DNA of 64,000 nucleotides from Bacteroides salyersiae WAL 10018 = DSM 18765 = JCM 12988 (GTDB lineage Bacteria > Bacteroidota > Bacteroidia > Bacteroidales > Bacteroidaceae), in NCBI RefSeq assembly GCF_000381365.1, contig NZ_KB905466.1:2005207-2069206 (forward strand), written 5' to 3'. Both the position numbers and the translations under genes were made by a program. The notes under the pieces are model-generated. The model saw only the letters and a program-made list of their open reading frames with translations. It was not told the DNA's origin and ran no database searches. Within the stretch, counting starts at the first letter, position 1; every line of letters begins with the position of its first letter. Of the stretch, positions 44,236 to 55,304 are shown piece by piece.

Positions 44236-46473
44236 CTAAAAAGTTGCAGTTTCTTCCTGTTTTTTTCCCCATCCGGGATTCTGGATAAGTTTCGAATCCG
44301 GATAATCTATCTCTTGCTGAGGGATAGGCAGAAGCTGCTGATAGCTCTCTATCTTCAACTGTCCGGTAGCAAGATCATTACGACGCAAGAAAGCGAAGTA
44401 ACTGCCAAAGCCTTTCAACTCACTTTGCCAGGTAGAACGCAAAGATTCAATAAAATCGGCTCCACTGACCGGCGGTAAATTACGGGCTTGCCGTACACGA
44501 TTCAGATAATCCATAGCTTCGCCTTGATTACCCAAACGATAAGCACACTCGGATGCAGACAGCAGTACCTCAGTGTAAGTAACGAAAGGCACATAATCAT
44601 TCTCTTTCAATACATTTTCATACGATTCCGGTTGTGCGCTGGTCAACAACCCCCAAATAAGTTCTCTTGAATTTCGGGTAAGAGAAGCACTCGAAGACAG
44701 TTCCAAAGCATATACACCGCTATCAATGATTCGTTTTAAATGAGCATAAGCTTGATCATAAGACTTTTGATGCAGATACATCTTTGCCAATAAAGCCAAC
44801 GAAGCGCCTTGTGATGGATATAAGAAACTTTCCGAAGAGTCAAATTTACCCGGTTCCAGTTTGCTGTGTTCCACACAATAATTCAAATCCTCCACTAAAT
44901 TCGCGAACAAGTCTCTACTAACCAACTGCTTGGTGACAGCAAACGAATTATCATAACTTATCACATAAGGAACGTTCTCCCACCAAGATGCCAACTGAAA
45001 ATACTGAACGGCAGCCAATTGATGGATGTAAGCCATAAAAGGCGGAATCTCAGTCACTCCACTCCTTTCAAGCAAACTATCAAATATTTTAATTCTGCTA
45101 ATGGTACTATACACATTGCCCCAAACACTATAAAGTTTACTGTCAGAAGGTGTCAATGTATGTTCGTAAATAAAACGATAAGCCGTACTTCTACCGTCAA
45201 AACTTTGTGTATAGTAGCCATCCAAATTAGAGAAATCCTGCATGGAAGTTGCCATCATAAGAGCTATGCCGGTAATCACTTTCTGACCATCCTCTCCAAA
45301 TTCCACCGGTTTAGACGGATCTCCTTTTTGCGTAAGTCTAAGATCTACCGAAAGCCTTCCACTCGTAGTATAAACCGTAATCGTTTTATCTCTCACCAAA
45401 GCACCGGCAGCCGGTTGAACCACAATCTCCAACTCATTTTCCTGAATGGTTCCCGTATAATCGATATCGGAAAACTTAAAAATCTTCAAGGTTTCCACTG
45501 ATATAGACTCTCCGGGTATACCCGCCGGTTTTTCCAAAGTAACCGGCACCTTACAGTCTATCTTAACACGGAAAGTCCCGCCCTCAGCAGGGATTTCCAA
45601 TTCTTCCTTATCAAGAGTCAGTGTCACATCACCACCGGCATCCGGTTCATTGCCGGCAATACCGTCTCCATCCCAATCAATGAAATAATTCAAATTGGGA
45701 ACAGTAACTTCCACACCTAAATCTTTATAGCGTCTAATGATATTATCCGAAATCTCATTTACTTTCAATAACATGGAACTCTCTCGGATTTTCTCTTTAG
45801 TATCATCCATAAACCTACCTTCCGCTTTGAATTCGGAACTCAACATAGCAAGGTATTCCGTCAATTCGGCATCACTACGATCTTTCAACAAAGCAGATGA
45901 AACGACAATCAACGCACCGGCCTCCTCTGTTCCGGAAGCAATAGAGAAATTACAAACATCCTGATCGGCATAGCGCTCCAAACCAAAATTTCTCAAAACC
46001 TCCTTCTGTACTTTCGCATCAGCCTCATCAAAATCCATGATATTGTTTCTGATAAGCTGCATCATACGTTGCGTCTTCAGGTGAGTAAGGATATTAACAT
46101 TAGCCTGTTTATTATCAGTCAAATTTACAATCGATTGCATGGATATCTGACCATCAGACAATTCACCGTACACCTCATTAAAGTAATACCCGTCAGCCGT
46201 AAGCAACACATATGGAGAATTCAAATTAATCTCACCGAAATCAAAAGAACCGTCATTATCAGTAATAACGCCTTGATAGACTTCACCGGTCAGATTATAA
46301 TTCTTATCCAACGCCTGTGCAGTAATCTTAGAACCATTAATAAAAGGCCCTTTTTCTACCTTACCCGATACATTATATGTTTTCGGAGTAAAAATATCCT
46401 CCTTATCTTCACATCCAGCAACGAATGCCAAAATAAAAAACAAACAAAAATAGTTTAGCAGTTTATGTTTCAT
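44236..46473 (-). CDS. Lipoprotein fused to a SusD/RagB-like domain, no SusC partner
   Basis: A 745-residue lipoprotein (lipobox VAGC, Cys21, followed by EDKED). Residues ~30-130 look like a carboxypeptidase-like regulatory beta domain (VSGKVEKGPFING, TDNDGSFDFGEI). Residues ~285-385 resemble a BACON/Ig-type module (LTLDKEELEIPAEGGTFRVK). The last ~350 residues have SusD/RagB features: TPR-like helices (SLALLAKMYLHQKSYDQAYA, YLNRVRQARNLPPV) and the C-terminal LLPIPQQEID...NPGWG signature. SusD proteins normally follow a SusC transporter; none is nearby. It begins 45 bp after sufS with no clear promoter, so it may be read from the suf operon. Its substrate is unknown. Confidence 0.75.
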   Translation of the reverse strand: MKHKLLNYFCLFFILAFVAGCEDKEDIFTPKTYNVSGKVEKGPFINGSKITAQALDKNYNLTGEVYQGVITDNDGSFDFGEINLNSPYVLLTADGYYFNEVYGELSDGQISMQSIVNLTDNKQANVNILTHLKTQRMMQLIRNNIMDFDEADAKVQKEVLRNFGLERYADQDVCNFSIASGTEEAGALIVVSSALLKDRSDAELTEYLAMLSSEFKAEGRFMDDTKEKIRESSMLLKVNEISDNIIRRYKDLGVEVTVPNLNYFIDWDGDGIAGNEPDAGGDVTLTLDKEELEIPAEGGTFRVKIDCKVPVTLEKPAGIPGESISVETLKIFKFSDIDYTGTIQENELEIVVQPAAGALVRDKTITVYTTSGRLSVDLRLTQKGDPSKPVEFGEDGQKVITGIALMMATSMQDFSNLDGYYTQSFDGRSTAYRFIYEHTLTPSDSKLYSVWGNVYSTISRIKIFDSLLERSGVTEIPPFMAYIHQLAAVQYFQLASWWENVPYVISYDNSFAVTKQLVSRDLFANLVEDLNYCVEHSKLEPGKFDSSESFLYPSQGASLALLAKMYLHQKSYDQAYAHLKRIIDSGVYALELSSSASLTRNSRELIWGLLTSAQPESYENVLKENDYVPFVTYTEVLLSASECAYRLGNQGEAMDYLNRVRQARNLPPVSGADFIESLRSTWQSELKGFGSYFAFLRRNDLATGQLKIESYQQLLPIPQQEIDYPDSKLIQNPGWGKKQEETATF

Positions 46474-46518
46474 AGTCTATGTTATTTACGCCTTACGGCC
46501 ATATTTTACCGATCCAAA

Positions 46519-47730
46519 TCAGAACATCTTACTCACTCTCTCTATACCGGCTACAAGTGCATCTACCTCTTTCTTCGTATTGTAAATGGCAAACGAAGCA
46601 CGCACTGTACCCTCTATACCGAGACGCTGCATCAAAGGCTGTGCACAATGATGCCCGGTACGCACGGCAATACCCAGCCTATCAAGTAAAGTTCCCATAT
46701 CAAAATGGTGAATATCCCCCACAAGAAAGGAGATAACACTGCTTTTATGTTCTGCTTGCCCAAAGATACGGATATTGGGTATCTCCTCCAATAATTTCGT
46801 ACCATAAACCGTCAGCTCGTGCTCATGGGCCGCAATATTTTCGATACCGAGCCCAGTGACGTAGTCGAGTGCTTTTGCCAATCCGGTCGTACCTATATAA
46901 TCGGGTGTACCGGCTTCAAACTTAAAAGGAAGTTCATTGAAAGTTGTTTTCTCAAAAGAGACATGTTGTATCATCTCCCCTCCACCCTGATAAGGAGGCA
47001 GACGATCGAGCCATTCCTCTTTTCCATAAAGAACACCGACACCGGTAGGTCCATATACTTTATGAGCAGAAAAAACAAGAAAGTCCGCATCGAGTTCCTG
47101 TACATCCACTTTCAGGTGAGGAACAGACTGAGCCGCATCCACCAAGAAAGGCACCCCGTGTGCATGGGCTGTAGCAATCATCTCTTTAATAGGATTGACC
47201 GTTCCCAACACATTGGAAACTTGGGTTACACTGACAATCTTCGTCCTTTCCGAAAACAGTTTTTCATATTCATCCAGCAGTAGCTCACCTTTATCGTTCA
47301 TCGGAATCACCTTGATGGTAATACCCTTGCGTGCAGCCAGCAATTGCCAAGGCACGATATTACTATGATGTTCCATGACAGAAACAATCACCTCATCCCC
47401 CTCCTGCATAAATTCCTCACCAAAGCTGGAAACAAGTAAGTTTATGCTCTCTGTCGTACCACGGGTAAAAACGATTTCGTTCGTACTCCGGGCATTGATA
47501 AACCGACGGACAGTCTCACGGGAGGACTCATGCAACTCCGTAGCCTGTTGGGAGAGATAATGCACTCCACGATGCACATTTGCATTGACGGAGTAGTATT
47601 CGTCAACAATAGAATCAATCACCAAACGAGGTTTCTGCGTAGTTGCCGCATTATCGAAATAAACCAAAGGTTTCCCATAAACCGTACGGTCAAGAATAGG
47701 AAAATCTTCACGTATCTTTTGTATATCCAT
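46519..47730 (-). CDS. sufS: Cysteine desulfurase SufS
   Basis: SufS takes sulfur from L-cysteine with pyridoxal phosphate and passes it to the Suf scaffold. In this 403-residue class II desulfurase the PLP lysine is Lys224 (SAHKVYGPTG) and the catalytic Cys is Cys362 (RTGHHCAQP), close to E. coli SufS positions. N-terminal FDNAATTQKP is typical. It ends the suf group sufBCDS; a SufE or SufU partner is not in the window. The spacer upstream (47731-47777) holds TGATTAGTGA-type repeats. Confidence 0.95.
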   Translation of the reverse strand: MDIQKIREDFPILDRTVYGKPLVYFDNAATTQKPRLVIDSIVDEYYSVNANVHRGVHYLSQQATELHESSRETVRRFINARSTNEIVFTRGTTESINLLVSSFGEEFMQEGDEVIVSVMEHHSNIVPWQLLAARKGITIKVIPMNDKGELLLDEYEKLFSERTKIVSVTQVSNVLGTVNPIKEMIATAHAHGVPFLVDAAQSVPHLKVDVQELDADFLVFSAHKVYGPTGVGVLYGKEEWLDRLPPYQGGGEMIQHVSFEKTTFNELPFKFEAGTPDYIGTTGLAKALDYVTGLGIENIAAHEHELTVYGTKLLEEIPNIRIFGQAEHKSSVISFLVGDIHHFDMGTLLDRLGIAVRTGHHCAQPLMQRLGIEGTVRASFAIYNTKKEVDALVAGIERVSKMF

Positions 47731-47777
47731 AATGGTAATGATTAGTGAGTTGTGATAAATAATTAGTTACCACCAAT
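47731..47777. repeat. TGATTAGTGA-type spacer between sufD and sufS
   Basis: Contains AATGATTAGTGAGTTGTGAT and AATTAGTTACCACCAATT, related to the spacer between murE and mraY. Confidence 0.4.
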
Positions 47778-49121
47778 TTACTTGCATATTGCACATCCCT
47801 GGCATTTGTTCAGTTCACCCCGGAAACGTTTTTCCACCAACAGGTGTAAACGATCTTTCAAGGCATCCAGACGGATCGTATCTATTACCTCATTCACAAA
47901 AGCAAACATCAGCAACAGGCGGGCCTCCTTTTCCGAGATACCACGCGCACGCATATAGAAAAGAGCACCCTCATCCAACTGACCTACCGTAGCGCCATGA
48001 GAACACTTCACATCATCGGCATAGATCTCCAACTGCGGTTGTGTATACATACGGGCATCACGTGTAGCACACAGATTACGGTTAGTCTGCTGTGAATTTG
48101 TATGTTGTGCATCCGGACGTACCAATACCAATCCGGCAAAAGCACCGACAGCCTGATCGTCAAGTACATACTTGAACAATTCATTGCTGGTACAATTAGG
48201 AACTGCATGGTCTATCATGGTGTTATTATCCACATGCTCGTTCTTGTCTGCAATGGCCATACCGCAAAGATTTATTTCCGCTCCCTCTCCGGCAAGGGTC
48301 ACTTCAGTAGTGTTACGGGTAGTACCGTTGTGCAATGTCATACCATTCAACAGTACATTACTGTTTGCTTCCTGCCGTACATAAAGGTTACTGATACGTA
48401 CCGTACTTGTATGCGTCTCTTCCAGTTCATACAGATCGAATACAGAGTTCTCTCCGGCAAACACCTCGATAACCTGTGTTGACAGGAAATTTACATTATC
48501 CATAGCATGGTCACAAATCAGCAGACGTGCCTGCGCTCCATCTTCAAGGATTATCAGCACACGACGGTTTACCATGAAATTAACATCGGCACGCAAAATA
48601 TTTACCAACTGAACAGGTCTTTCAACGATCACATTTTTAGGCACATACATCAATATTCCGTCCTGAGCGAAAGCTGTATTGAAAGCCGTCACTCCGTCTT
48701 TTGAAGTATCAGCAAGTTTGCTATAATATTTCTTCACCAACTCAGGGTGCTGTTCCGCCATTTCTTTCAATCCACCGAACAATACTCCCTCTGGTAAGTG
48801 AGATTTAGGCAGCTTCCTGCTATAGAACGCATCGTTCACCACAAAGAACAAAGACGTACTCATGTTCGGCACATCGCATTTGAACACCTCATAAGGATTC
48901 ACCGGAATCTCCAACCGGTTCAAATTAAGTCCGTAATCGGGTTCAAAGAATTTGCTGATATCCGTGTATTTATATTTCTCCTGCTTGCGTGTCGGAAACC
49001 CCAACCGCTCGAAATCGGCAAAAGCCGCAGCACGCGGTGCATTCATCACCTCAGCACTATGCCGGCAAATCATAGCTTCCGTTTGAGAAAATAAATCTAT
49101 ATATTGTTGTTCTACAGTCAT
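47778..49121 (-). CDS. sufD: Fe-S cluster assembly protein SufD
   Basis: SufD pairs with SufB in the SufBC2D scaffold that builds Fe-S clusters. The 447-residue protein has the helical N-terminus (GFPTRKQEKYKYTDISKFF near residues 41-59) and the right-handed beta-helix core shared with SufB, ending in the C-terminal DDVKCSHGATVGQLDEGALF (residues ~365-384, family signature) and ISEKEARLLLMFAF. It ends CQGCAICK, an unusual Cys-rich tail. It sits between sufC and sufS on the minus strand. Confidence 0.95.
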   Translation of the reverse strand: MTVEQQYIDLFSQTEAMICRHSAEVMNAPRAAAFADFERLGFPTRKQEKYKYTDISKFFEPDYGLNLNRLEIPVNPYEVFKCDVPNMSTSLFFVVNDAFYSRKLPKSHLPEGVLFGGLKEMAEQHPELVKKYYSKLADTSKDGVTAFNTAFAQDGILMYVPKNVIVERPVQLVNILRADVNFMVNRRVLIILEDGAQARLLICDHAMDNVNFLSTQVIEVFAGENSVFDLYELEETHTSTVRISNLYVRQEANSNVLLNGMTLHNGTTRNTTEVTLAGEGAEINLCGMAIADKNEHVDNNTMIDHAVPNCTSNELFKYVLDDQAVGAFAGLVLVRPDAQHTNSQQTNRNLCATRDARMYTQPQLEIYADDVKCSHGATVGQLDEGALFYMRARGISEKEARLLLMFAFVNEVIDTIRLDALKDRLHLLVEKRFRGELNKCQGCAICK

Positions 49122-49151
49122 CTTATTGATTTATGAGTTATAGATTATGAT

Positions 49152-49907
49152 TTATAAATCATCAACCTCTTTCTTAATCCAATCGTATCCTTTCTCTTCC
49201 AACTCAAGCGCCAGTTCCGGGCCGCCGGTCTTCACGATACGTCCTTTATAAAGCACATGTACGACATCCGGTTTGATATAATCCAACAGACGCTGGTAGT
49301 GAGTGATAACGATACAACTCGTATCGGGAGTTTTCAATTTATTAACCCCTTCAGCTACGATACGAAGTGCATCGATATCCAAACCGGAATCTGTTTCGTC
49401 AAGGATACTGAGACGCGGTTCGAGCATAGCCATCTGAAATATTTCGTTACGTTTCTTCTCGCCACCGGAAAAGCCTTCATTCACCGAACGGTTGGCAAGC
49501 TTGTTATCCAATTCTACCACTGCCCGTTTCTCCCGCATCAGTTTCAAGAATTCACTGGCCGTCAGGGCAGGAAGTCCCTTATACTTACGTTGTTCATTCA
49601 CAGCCGCACGCATGAAATTCACCATACTCACTCCCGGAATTTCTACCGGATACTGGAAACTAAGAAAAATGCCTTCATGGCTACGGGCTTCCGGACTCAA
49701 CTCCAGCAGATTCTTACCATAAAAAGTCACACTCCCCTTCGTCACCTCAAACGCCGGGTTGCCCACCAGCACGGAAGAAAGCGTACTCTTACCCGAACCA
49801 TTGGGCCCCATGATAGCATGTACTTCTCCTGCATTCACAGTCAGGTTGATGCCTTTCAATATCTCTTTGCCATTAATACTGGCATGTAAGTCTTTTATCT
49901 CTAACAT
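49152..49907 (-). CDS. sufC: Fe-S cluster assembly ATPase SufC
   Basis: SufC is the ABC-type ATPase of the SufBC2D scaffold. The 251-residue protein has Walker [10 protein letters not shown] (34-42), the SufC-type signature [10 protein letters not shown] near 151, Walker [13 protein letters not shown] near 167-178 and the switch His in [11 protein letters not shown]. It has no membrane partner, as expected for SufC. A repeat-filled 111-bp spacer separates it from sufB upstream. Confidence 0.96.
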   Translation of the reverse strand: MLEIKDLHASINGKEILKGINLTVNAGEVHAIMGPNGSGKSTLSSVLVGNPAFEVTKGSVTFYGKNLLELSPEARSHEGIFLSFQYPVEIPGVSMVNFMRAAVNEQRKYKGLPALTASEFLKLMREKRAVVELDNKLANRSVNEGFSGGEKKRNEIFQMAMLEPRLSILDETDSGLDIDALRIVAEGVNKLKTPDTSCIVITHYQRLLDYIKPDVVHVLYKGRIVKTGGPELALELEEKGYDWIKKEVDDL

Positions 49908-50018
49908 GATTATATTTACGATTTTACAATTTACGATTTACGATTGGTAATACTTCTAAGACGATCCGCATTTACAATCCAGTTTCAATTGTAAATCGTA
50001 AATCGTCTGACCGTCCAA
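49908..50018. repeat. TTTACGATT-type inverted-repeat spacer between sufB and sufC
   Basis: The left part (49916-49945) repeats TTACGATTTACGATT-like words; the right part (49987-50008) holds AATTGTAAATCGTAAATCG, its inverse. The transcript could form a hairpin of about 20 AT-rich pairs. A related spacer lies between infB and nusA. Confidence 0.65.
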
Positions 50019-51476
50019 TCATCCCACGCTGCCTTCCAACGATATCGTCAGTAGTTTTTGTGCCTCCACGGCAAACTCCATCGGAAGCTTGTTAAGCACC
50101 TCTTTGGCATATCCGTTTACAATAAGCCCGATAGCATCCTCAGTCGGGATACCGCGCTGATTACAATAGAATATCTGGTCTTCACTGATTTTACTGGTTG
50201 TAGCTTCATGTTCCACTACAGCCGTCTCATTATGAATATCCATATAAGGGAAAGTATGGGCGCCACATTTATCGCCCAACAGCAGTGAGTCGCATTGACT
50301 ATAATTACGAGCATTATCCGCTTTCTCGGATACGCGAACCAGACCACGATAGGAGTTCTCACTCTTTCCGGCCGAAATTCCCTTACTTACAATCGTACTG
50401 CGGGTATTCTTTCCAAGATGTATCATCTTCGTACCGGTATCTGCCTGTTGATAATTGTTTGTCACTGCCACCGAATAAAACTCGGCTGTAGAGTTATCAC
50501 CGGAAAGAATGCAGGAAGGGTATTTCCAGGTAATCGCCGAACCGGTCTCTACCTGTGTCCACGAAAGTTTGCTATTTACTCCCTTACAGTTACCACGCTT
50601 CGTCACAAAGTTATAAACACCTCCTTTTCCTTCGGCATCACCCGGATACCAGTTCTGAACAGTAGAATATTTCACTTCAGCCCGATCGTGCACCATGATT
50701 TCCACAATGGCGGCATGCAACTGATTTTCATCACGCATCGGTGCGGTACATCCTTCCAGATAAGAGACATACGAATCTTCATCGGCCACGATCAAAGTAC
50801 GTTCAAACTGCCCTGTATTTGCCGCATTGATACGGAAATAAGTCGAAAGTTCCATCGGACAGCGAACGCCTTTCGGTATATAGACAAATGAACCGTCGGA
50901 GAATACAGCCGAATTCAAAGCTGCAAAGAAATTATCACGATAACCAACCACCGAGCCAAGATATTTCTTCACCAAGTCGGGATGTTCACGAACCGCCTCA
51001 CTGAATGAGCAGAAAATAATTCCCTTCTCCATCAATGTCTCCTTAAAAGTAGTCTTTACAGAAACAGAGTCCATCACAGCATCCACCGCCATCCCGCTCA
51101 GCGCCATCTGCTCTTCCAACGGGATACCTAATTTATTGAACGTTTTTATCAACTCCGGATCTACCTCATCCATACTTTTCGGCCCTTCTTTCTTCTTTGT
51201 CGGGTCGGCATAATAAGATATTGCCTGATAATCTATTTCAGGAATTCGGAGATGCGCCCAAGTAGGCATCTCTAACGTCAGCCAATGGCGATACGCTTTC
51301 AAACGGAACTCCAGTAACCATTCCGGCTCCTCCTTTTTGGAAGAAATGAGACGGATAACGTCTTCATTGAGTCCTTTCTCAATGATATCCGTATGTACCT
51401 CCGTAGTGAAGCCATATTTATACTTCTCCTGCGTAAGTTCCTTTACATATTTATTGGGTTCTTCTTGTTGCATCAT
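50019..51476 (-). CDS. sufB: Fe-S cluster assembly protein SufB
   Basis: SufB is the scaffold subunit on which Fe-S clusters are formed. The 485-residue protein shows family motifs: [19 protein letters not shown] near residues 46-64, [17 protein letters not shown] near 206-222, SYLEGCTAP (cysteine) and the C-terminal beta-helix [20 protein letters not shown] and [12 protein letters not shown]. The start is ATG ATG at 51476/51473, directly after the cvpA stop codon (TAA then ATG), so translation is probably coupled. Confidence 0.96.
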   Translation of the reverse strand: MMQQEEPNKYVKELTQEKYKYGFTTEVHTDIIEKGLNEDVIRLISSKKEEPEWLLEFRLKAYRHWLTLEMPTWAHLRIPEIDYQAISYYADPTKKKEGPKSMDEVDPELIKTFNKLGIPLEEQMALSGMAVDAVMDSVSVKTTFKETLMEKGIIFCSFSEAVREHPDLVKKYLGSVVGYRDNFFAALNSAVFSDGSFVYIPKGVRCPMELSTYFRINAANTGQFERTLIVADEDSYVSYLEGCTAPMRDENQLHAAIVEIMVHDRAEVKYSTVQNWYPGDAEGKGGVYNFVTKRGNCKGVNSKLSWTQVETGSAITWKYPSCILSGDNSTAEFYSVAVTNNYQQADTGTKMIHLGKNTRSTIVSKGISAGKSENSYRGLVRVSEKADNARNYSQCDSLLLGDKCGAHTFPYMDIHNETAVVEHEATTSKISEDQIFYCNQRGIPTEDAIGLIVNGYAKEVLNKLPMEFAVEAQKLLTISLEGSVG

Positions 51477-51980
51477 TTAATTGAGTATATATTGTTGTGT
51501 CACTTCTTTTGCCACAGGGAAAAATATTCCCGCAAACCTTTCCATAGGATAATATAACACAGATTCCTCCTTCTTTGTTTTACTAATCAATGTGTTATCT
51601 GCATCGATAAATTCTATTACGCAAATTATCAGACTGGTAAGCAACAGAAACTTCAATGCTCCCAAACCACTGCCAAGCCAACGGTTCAGCCATCCCAAAG
51701 AAACAGCCTCCATCGCTTTTGTCAACAAAGATGCCACTAAAGTAAAAGTTAGTGGCACAGCAATCCAGATGATAACAAAAGCAAGAATCTGCGCAACTGT
51801 CATCGAATCGGTTATCGTAGGACAAAGCTTCTCAGCCAATGACACATACAACGCCTTTGCCGCCAGCAATCCCACGATTAGTCCCAATATGGAAGCAAGC
51901 TGCCTAATGAAACCCTTCATAAAGCCAACAACCACACCGGCACCAACAATAACCAAAATCACAATATCGATAGTTGCCAT
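51477..51980 (-). CDS. CvpA family membrane protein
   Basis: A 167-residue inner-membrane protein with four hydrophobic segments and the CvpA N-terminus IDIVILVIVGAGVVVGFMKG followed by FIRQLASILGLIVGLLAA. CvpA-type proteins are known from colicin V production and from stress tolerance, but a biochemical role is not established. Here its stop codon touches the sufB start, and it lies after infB, so it belongs to the rimP-nusA-infB-suf transcription unit. Confidence 0.88.
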   Translation of the reverse strand: MATIDIVILVIVGAGVVVGFMKGFIRQLASILGLIVGLLAAKALYVSLAEKLCPTITDSMTVAQILAFVIIWIAVPLTFTLVASLLTKAMEAVSLGWLNRWLGSGLGALKFLLLTSLIICVIEFIDADNTLISKTKKEESVLYYPMERFAGIFFPVAKEVTQQYILN

Positions 51981-52110
51981 AAATACAGTTGAAAGTTAAA
52001 AGTTGAAAGTCTGAATACAGTTGAGAGTTGAGAGTTAAAAACCAACAGTGCTGCTATCACACTGCAAGTAACTTTCAACTTTCAACTCTCAACTTTCAAC
52101 TAAATAAGGC
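51981..52110. repeat. GTTGAAAGTT-type inverted-repeat spacer between infB and cvpA
   Basis: The left part has repeated AGTTGAAAGT and GTTGAGAGTT words; the right part has ACTTTCAACTTTCAACTC and further inverse words. Together they make long complementary arms around about 20-30 bp. Confidence 0.65.
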
Positions 52111-55100
52111 TTATAGCGTTTGTTTTACCTCTACCTCTTCATAAGTTTCGATCATATCGCCTATCTTCAGGTCGTTTGTACCTACCAGACTAATACCGCA
52201 CTCGAAATTCGTGCCGACTTCTTTCACATCGTCTTTGAAACGTTTCAATGCGTTGATAGCACCCGAGAAGATAACGATACCGTCGCGAATCAAGCGCGCC
52301 TTGTCGCTGCGTTTCACTTTTCCGGTCTTTACCATCGCCCCGGCAACCGTACCGACTTTCGTTATATTGAACACCTCACGAACCTCGATAGTGGCAGTAA
52401 CCACCTCTTTCACTTCCGGAGCCAACATACCTTCCATAGCCGCTTTCACCTCTTCGATAGCATCGTAAATAACCGAGTATTTGCGAATATCCACACCTTC
52501 TTTGTCAGCCATTCTTTCAGCAGAACCGGAAGGACGAACCTGGAATCCGATAATGATAGCATCAGAAGCAGCAGCCAAAGATACATCCGATTCGGAAATC
52601 TGTCCCACCCCCTTATGGATCACATTCACCTGGATCTGCGGAGTGGAAAGTTTGATCAGTGAGTCGCTCAGAGCTTCTACAGAACCATCCACGTCACCTT
52701 TCACGATAATATTCAATTCCTGGAAGTTGCCCAACGCAATACGACGGCCCAACTCATCCAATGTAAGAATCTTCTGCGTACGCAAGCCCTGTTCACGTTG
52801 CAACTGCTCACGCTTATTGGTAATTTCACGTGCTTCCTGATCGGACTCTACCACGTGGAAAGTATCACCGGCAGCCGGCGCACCATTCAATCCCAAAATC
52901 AATGCAGGCTCCGAAGGACCGGCCGACTTAATACGCTGGTTACGTTCATTGAACATGGCTTTCACACGCCCGTAGCTTGTTCCTGCCAACACGATATCCC
53001 CCACTTTCAACGTACCGTTGGATACAAGTACCGTAGCCACATAGCCACGCCCTTTATCCAAAGTAGATTCAATGATAGATCCCGTAGCATTACGGTTCGG
53101 ATTAGCTTTCAGCTCCAGCATTTCAGCTTCAAGCAACACTTTTTCCATCAACTCGCTAACGCCCTGACCTTTCTTGGCAGAGATATCCTGTGACTGATAC
53201 TTACCACCCCATTCTTCCACAAGGTAATTCATAGCAGCCAATTCTTCTTTTATCTTATCCGGATTAGCCGTCGGCTTATCCACTTTATTAATGGCAAATA
53301 CGATAGGAACACCGGCAGCCATTGCATGGTTGATAGCCTCCTTCGTTTGCGGCATCACATTATCGTCAGCCGCAACAATGATGATGGCGATATCCGTCAC
53401 TTTCGCACCACGGGCACGCATAGCCGTAAATGCCTCATGACCTGGAGTATCCAGGAAAGTAATCTTACGTCCGTCCTCCATTGTCACGTGGTAGGCACCG
53501 ATATGCTGTGTGATACCACCCGCCTCACCGGCGATAACATTCGCCTTACGGATATAGTCGAGCAATGAAGTCTTACCATGGTCTACGTGTCCCATCACAG
53601 TTACAATCGGCGCACGCGGTTCCAGATCTTCCTCCGCATCTTCTTCTTCGACGATAGCCTGTGCCACTTCCGCACTTACATATTCCGTCTTAAAGCCGAA
53701 CTCTTCTGCCACCAGATTAATCGTTTCCGCATCCAGACGCTGGTTGATAGAAACCATTATACCGATACTCATACAAGTAGCGATAACCTGATTAACAGAT
53801 ACATCCATCATACTCGCCAACTCATTGGCTGTTACGAACTCCGTCAGCTTCAACACTTTGCTTTCTTCCATCTCCTGGTTTTCCAGTTCCTGCATACGGT
53901 TGGAAACCATCTCCCGTTTTTCCTTACGGTATTTGGAAGCCTTGTTTTTACCTTTCGTTGTCAGACGAGCTAATGTTTCTTTTACCTGCTTAGCTACATC
54001 TTCTTCGCTCACTTCCTGTTTTACAACCGGCTTTTTGAAGCGATCTTTATTATTGTTACGGTTACGGTTTTGTCCCCCGCCTTGTCCGCCATGTCCGGCA
54101 GGTTTCTGACTGTTAGGAGTAGGATGTGTAAAGTTGGAAGCCACATTGTTGACGTCCACCTTCTCCTTATTGATGCGGATGCGTTTTTTCTTTCCATTTG
54201 CATCGGCATTTTCTTTAGGAGCACTTTTAGCAACCTTACTGTCGTCTTTACGGATCTCCTTGATAATAGCATCTTTCATCTGCTTTCTCTGATCCTGACG
54301 CTGTTTTTCCTTTTCTTCGCGTTCTTTCCGTTTCTCCTCTTTCGATTTTTTCTTCGGACGGGTCGACTGGTTCAAAGCAGCCAAGTCAATCTGGCCGATC
54401 ACATTAATCTTGGATACAAATTCCGGCTGACGAATCTTGAAAACATCCTCCTCTTGCTTCTCGGTTGCAACCGTCTCCGGAGTTTCCACTTTAGGCTCTG
54501 CCTTTTCTTCTTTTGTCACTTCCGGCATCACCTCCACCTTCGGTTCTTCCTTTTTCACTTCTTCCACTACTTTTTCTTCTACTACCGCCGGCTTCGGTTG
54601 TTCTATCACTACAGGCTCCACCTTTTCTTTCACAGGTTCCGTCTGTACGACCGGTGCTACGATTTCTTCTTTCTTCACCTCGGCGACAACAGGTTTCGTT
54701 GCCTCCTCTTTTTTCTTCTCTTCAGTTACCACCGGAGCGGGCTGTTGAGTTTGAGGTTGCGACTGTTGTTTAGATTCGCTTACCGGTTCTTTTTCTACTT
54801 TCCGGTTGAATTTATTCAAATCAATTTTTCCGACAGGTTTAAACTTCGGACGTGCATCTTCGGGAACGACTGTCTTGATAACATCATCCGCCTTAGACTT
54901 CTCCGGCTGCTTTTCGTAACCATCGATAGACACCGATGCCTTATTACGATCCTTGTTCTGACGTTCCTGGATAAAACGTTCTGATTCAAGCCGAAGATTC
55001 TTATCCGTGCTAAACTCTTTCACGAGTATAGCATACTGTTCCTCGGTAATTTTTGTATTCGGGTTTGCCTCAACGGTATACCCTTTCTTTTGCAGGAACT

Positions 55101-55161
55101 CAACTACCGTTGCGATTCCTACATTCAAATCTCTTGTTACTTTGTTTAACCTTATCGTCAT
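52111..55161 (-). CDS. infB: Translation initiation factor IF-2
   Basis: IF-2 brings initiator tRNA to the 30S subunit and drives subunit joining using GTP. The 1016-residue protein starts with an IF2N domain ([20 protein letters not shown]), followed by a very long, low-complexity region rich in Lys, Glu, Pro and Val (about residues 115-420). The G domain starts with GHVDHGKT (524-531), followed by the switch [15 protein letters not shown] and NKVDKP. The C-terminal domains end in EVEVKQTL. It is longer than E. coli IF-2 because of the low-complexity part. It follows nusA after a repeat-rich spacer. Confidence 0.97.
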   Translation of the reverse strand: MTIRLNKVTRDLNVGIATVVEFLQKKGYTVEANPNTKITEEQYAILVKEFSTDKNLRLESERFIQERQNKDRNKASVSIDGYEKQPEKSKADDVIKTVVPEDARPKFKPVGKIDLNKFNRKVEKEPVSESKQQSQPQTQQPAPVVTEEKKKEEATKPVVAEVKKEEIVAPVVQTEPVKEKVEPVVIEQPKPAVVEEKVVEEVKKEEPKVEVMPEVTKEEKAEPKVETPETVATEKQEEDVFKIRQPEFVSKINVIGQIDLAALNQSTRPKKKSKEEKRKEREEKEKQRQDQRKQMKDAIIKEIRKDDSKVAKSAPKENADANGKKKRIRINKEKVDVNNVASNFTHPTPNSQKPAGHGGQGGGQNRNRNNNKDRFKKPVVKQEVSEEDVAKQVKETLARLTTKGKNKASKYRKEKREMVSNRMQELENQEMEESKVLKLTEFVTANELASMMDVSVNQVIATCMSIGIMVSINQRLDAETINLVAEEFGFKTEYVSAEVAQAIVEEEDAEEDLEPRAPIVTVMGHVDHGKTSLLDYIRKANVIAGEAGGITQHIGAYHVTMEDGRKITFLDTPGHEAFTAMRARGAKVTDIAIIIVAADDNVMPQTKEAINHAMAAGVPIVFAINKVDKPTANPDKIKEELAAMNYLVEEWGGKYQSQDISAKKGQGVSELMEKVLLEAEMLELKANPNRNATGSIIESTLDKGRGYVATVLVSNGTLKVGDIVLAGTSYGRVKAMFNERNQRIKSAGPSEPALILGLNGAPAAGDTFHVVESDQEAREITNKREQLQREQGLRTQKILTLDELGRRIALGNFQELNIIVKGDVDGSVEALSDSLIKLSTPQIQVNVIHKGVGQISESDVSLAAASDAIIIGFQVRPSGSAERMADKEGVDIRKYSVIYDAIEEVKAAMEGMLAPEVKEVVTATIEVREVFNITKVGTVAGAMVKTGKVKRSDKARLIRDGIVIFSGAINALKRFKDDVKEVGTNFECGISLVGTNDLKIGDMIETYEEVEVKQTL

Positions 55162-55304
55162 ACTTTAAATTAAAAGAATAATGGAGCGAAGATATTTACG
55201 ATTTCACGATTGACGATCAGACATTTAATTTCCTTTCATCTACAACCCACAATATAGAGAGCAGCTCCAATCGCAAATCGTAAACAGTCTAATCGTAAAT
55301 GAAA
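55162..55304. repeat. TTTACGATT-type inverted-repeat spacer between nusA and infB
   Basis: Left words ATATTTACGATTTCACGATT and right words CAATCGCAAATCGTAAAC and CTAATCGTAAATG face each other across a 60-bp middle. It belongs to the same word family as the sufB-sufC spacer. Confidence 0.6.

Noticed and set aside
54070..54984. 304-codon open frame on the plus strand opposite infB
   Set aside because: It mirrors the Lys/Glu/Pro-rich low-complexity part of IF-2; the Phe/Leu/Arg-rich product is what such a mirror frame gives.
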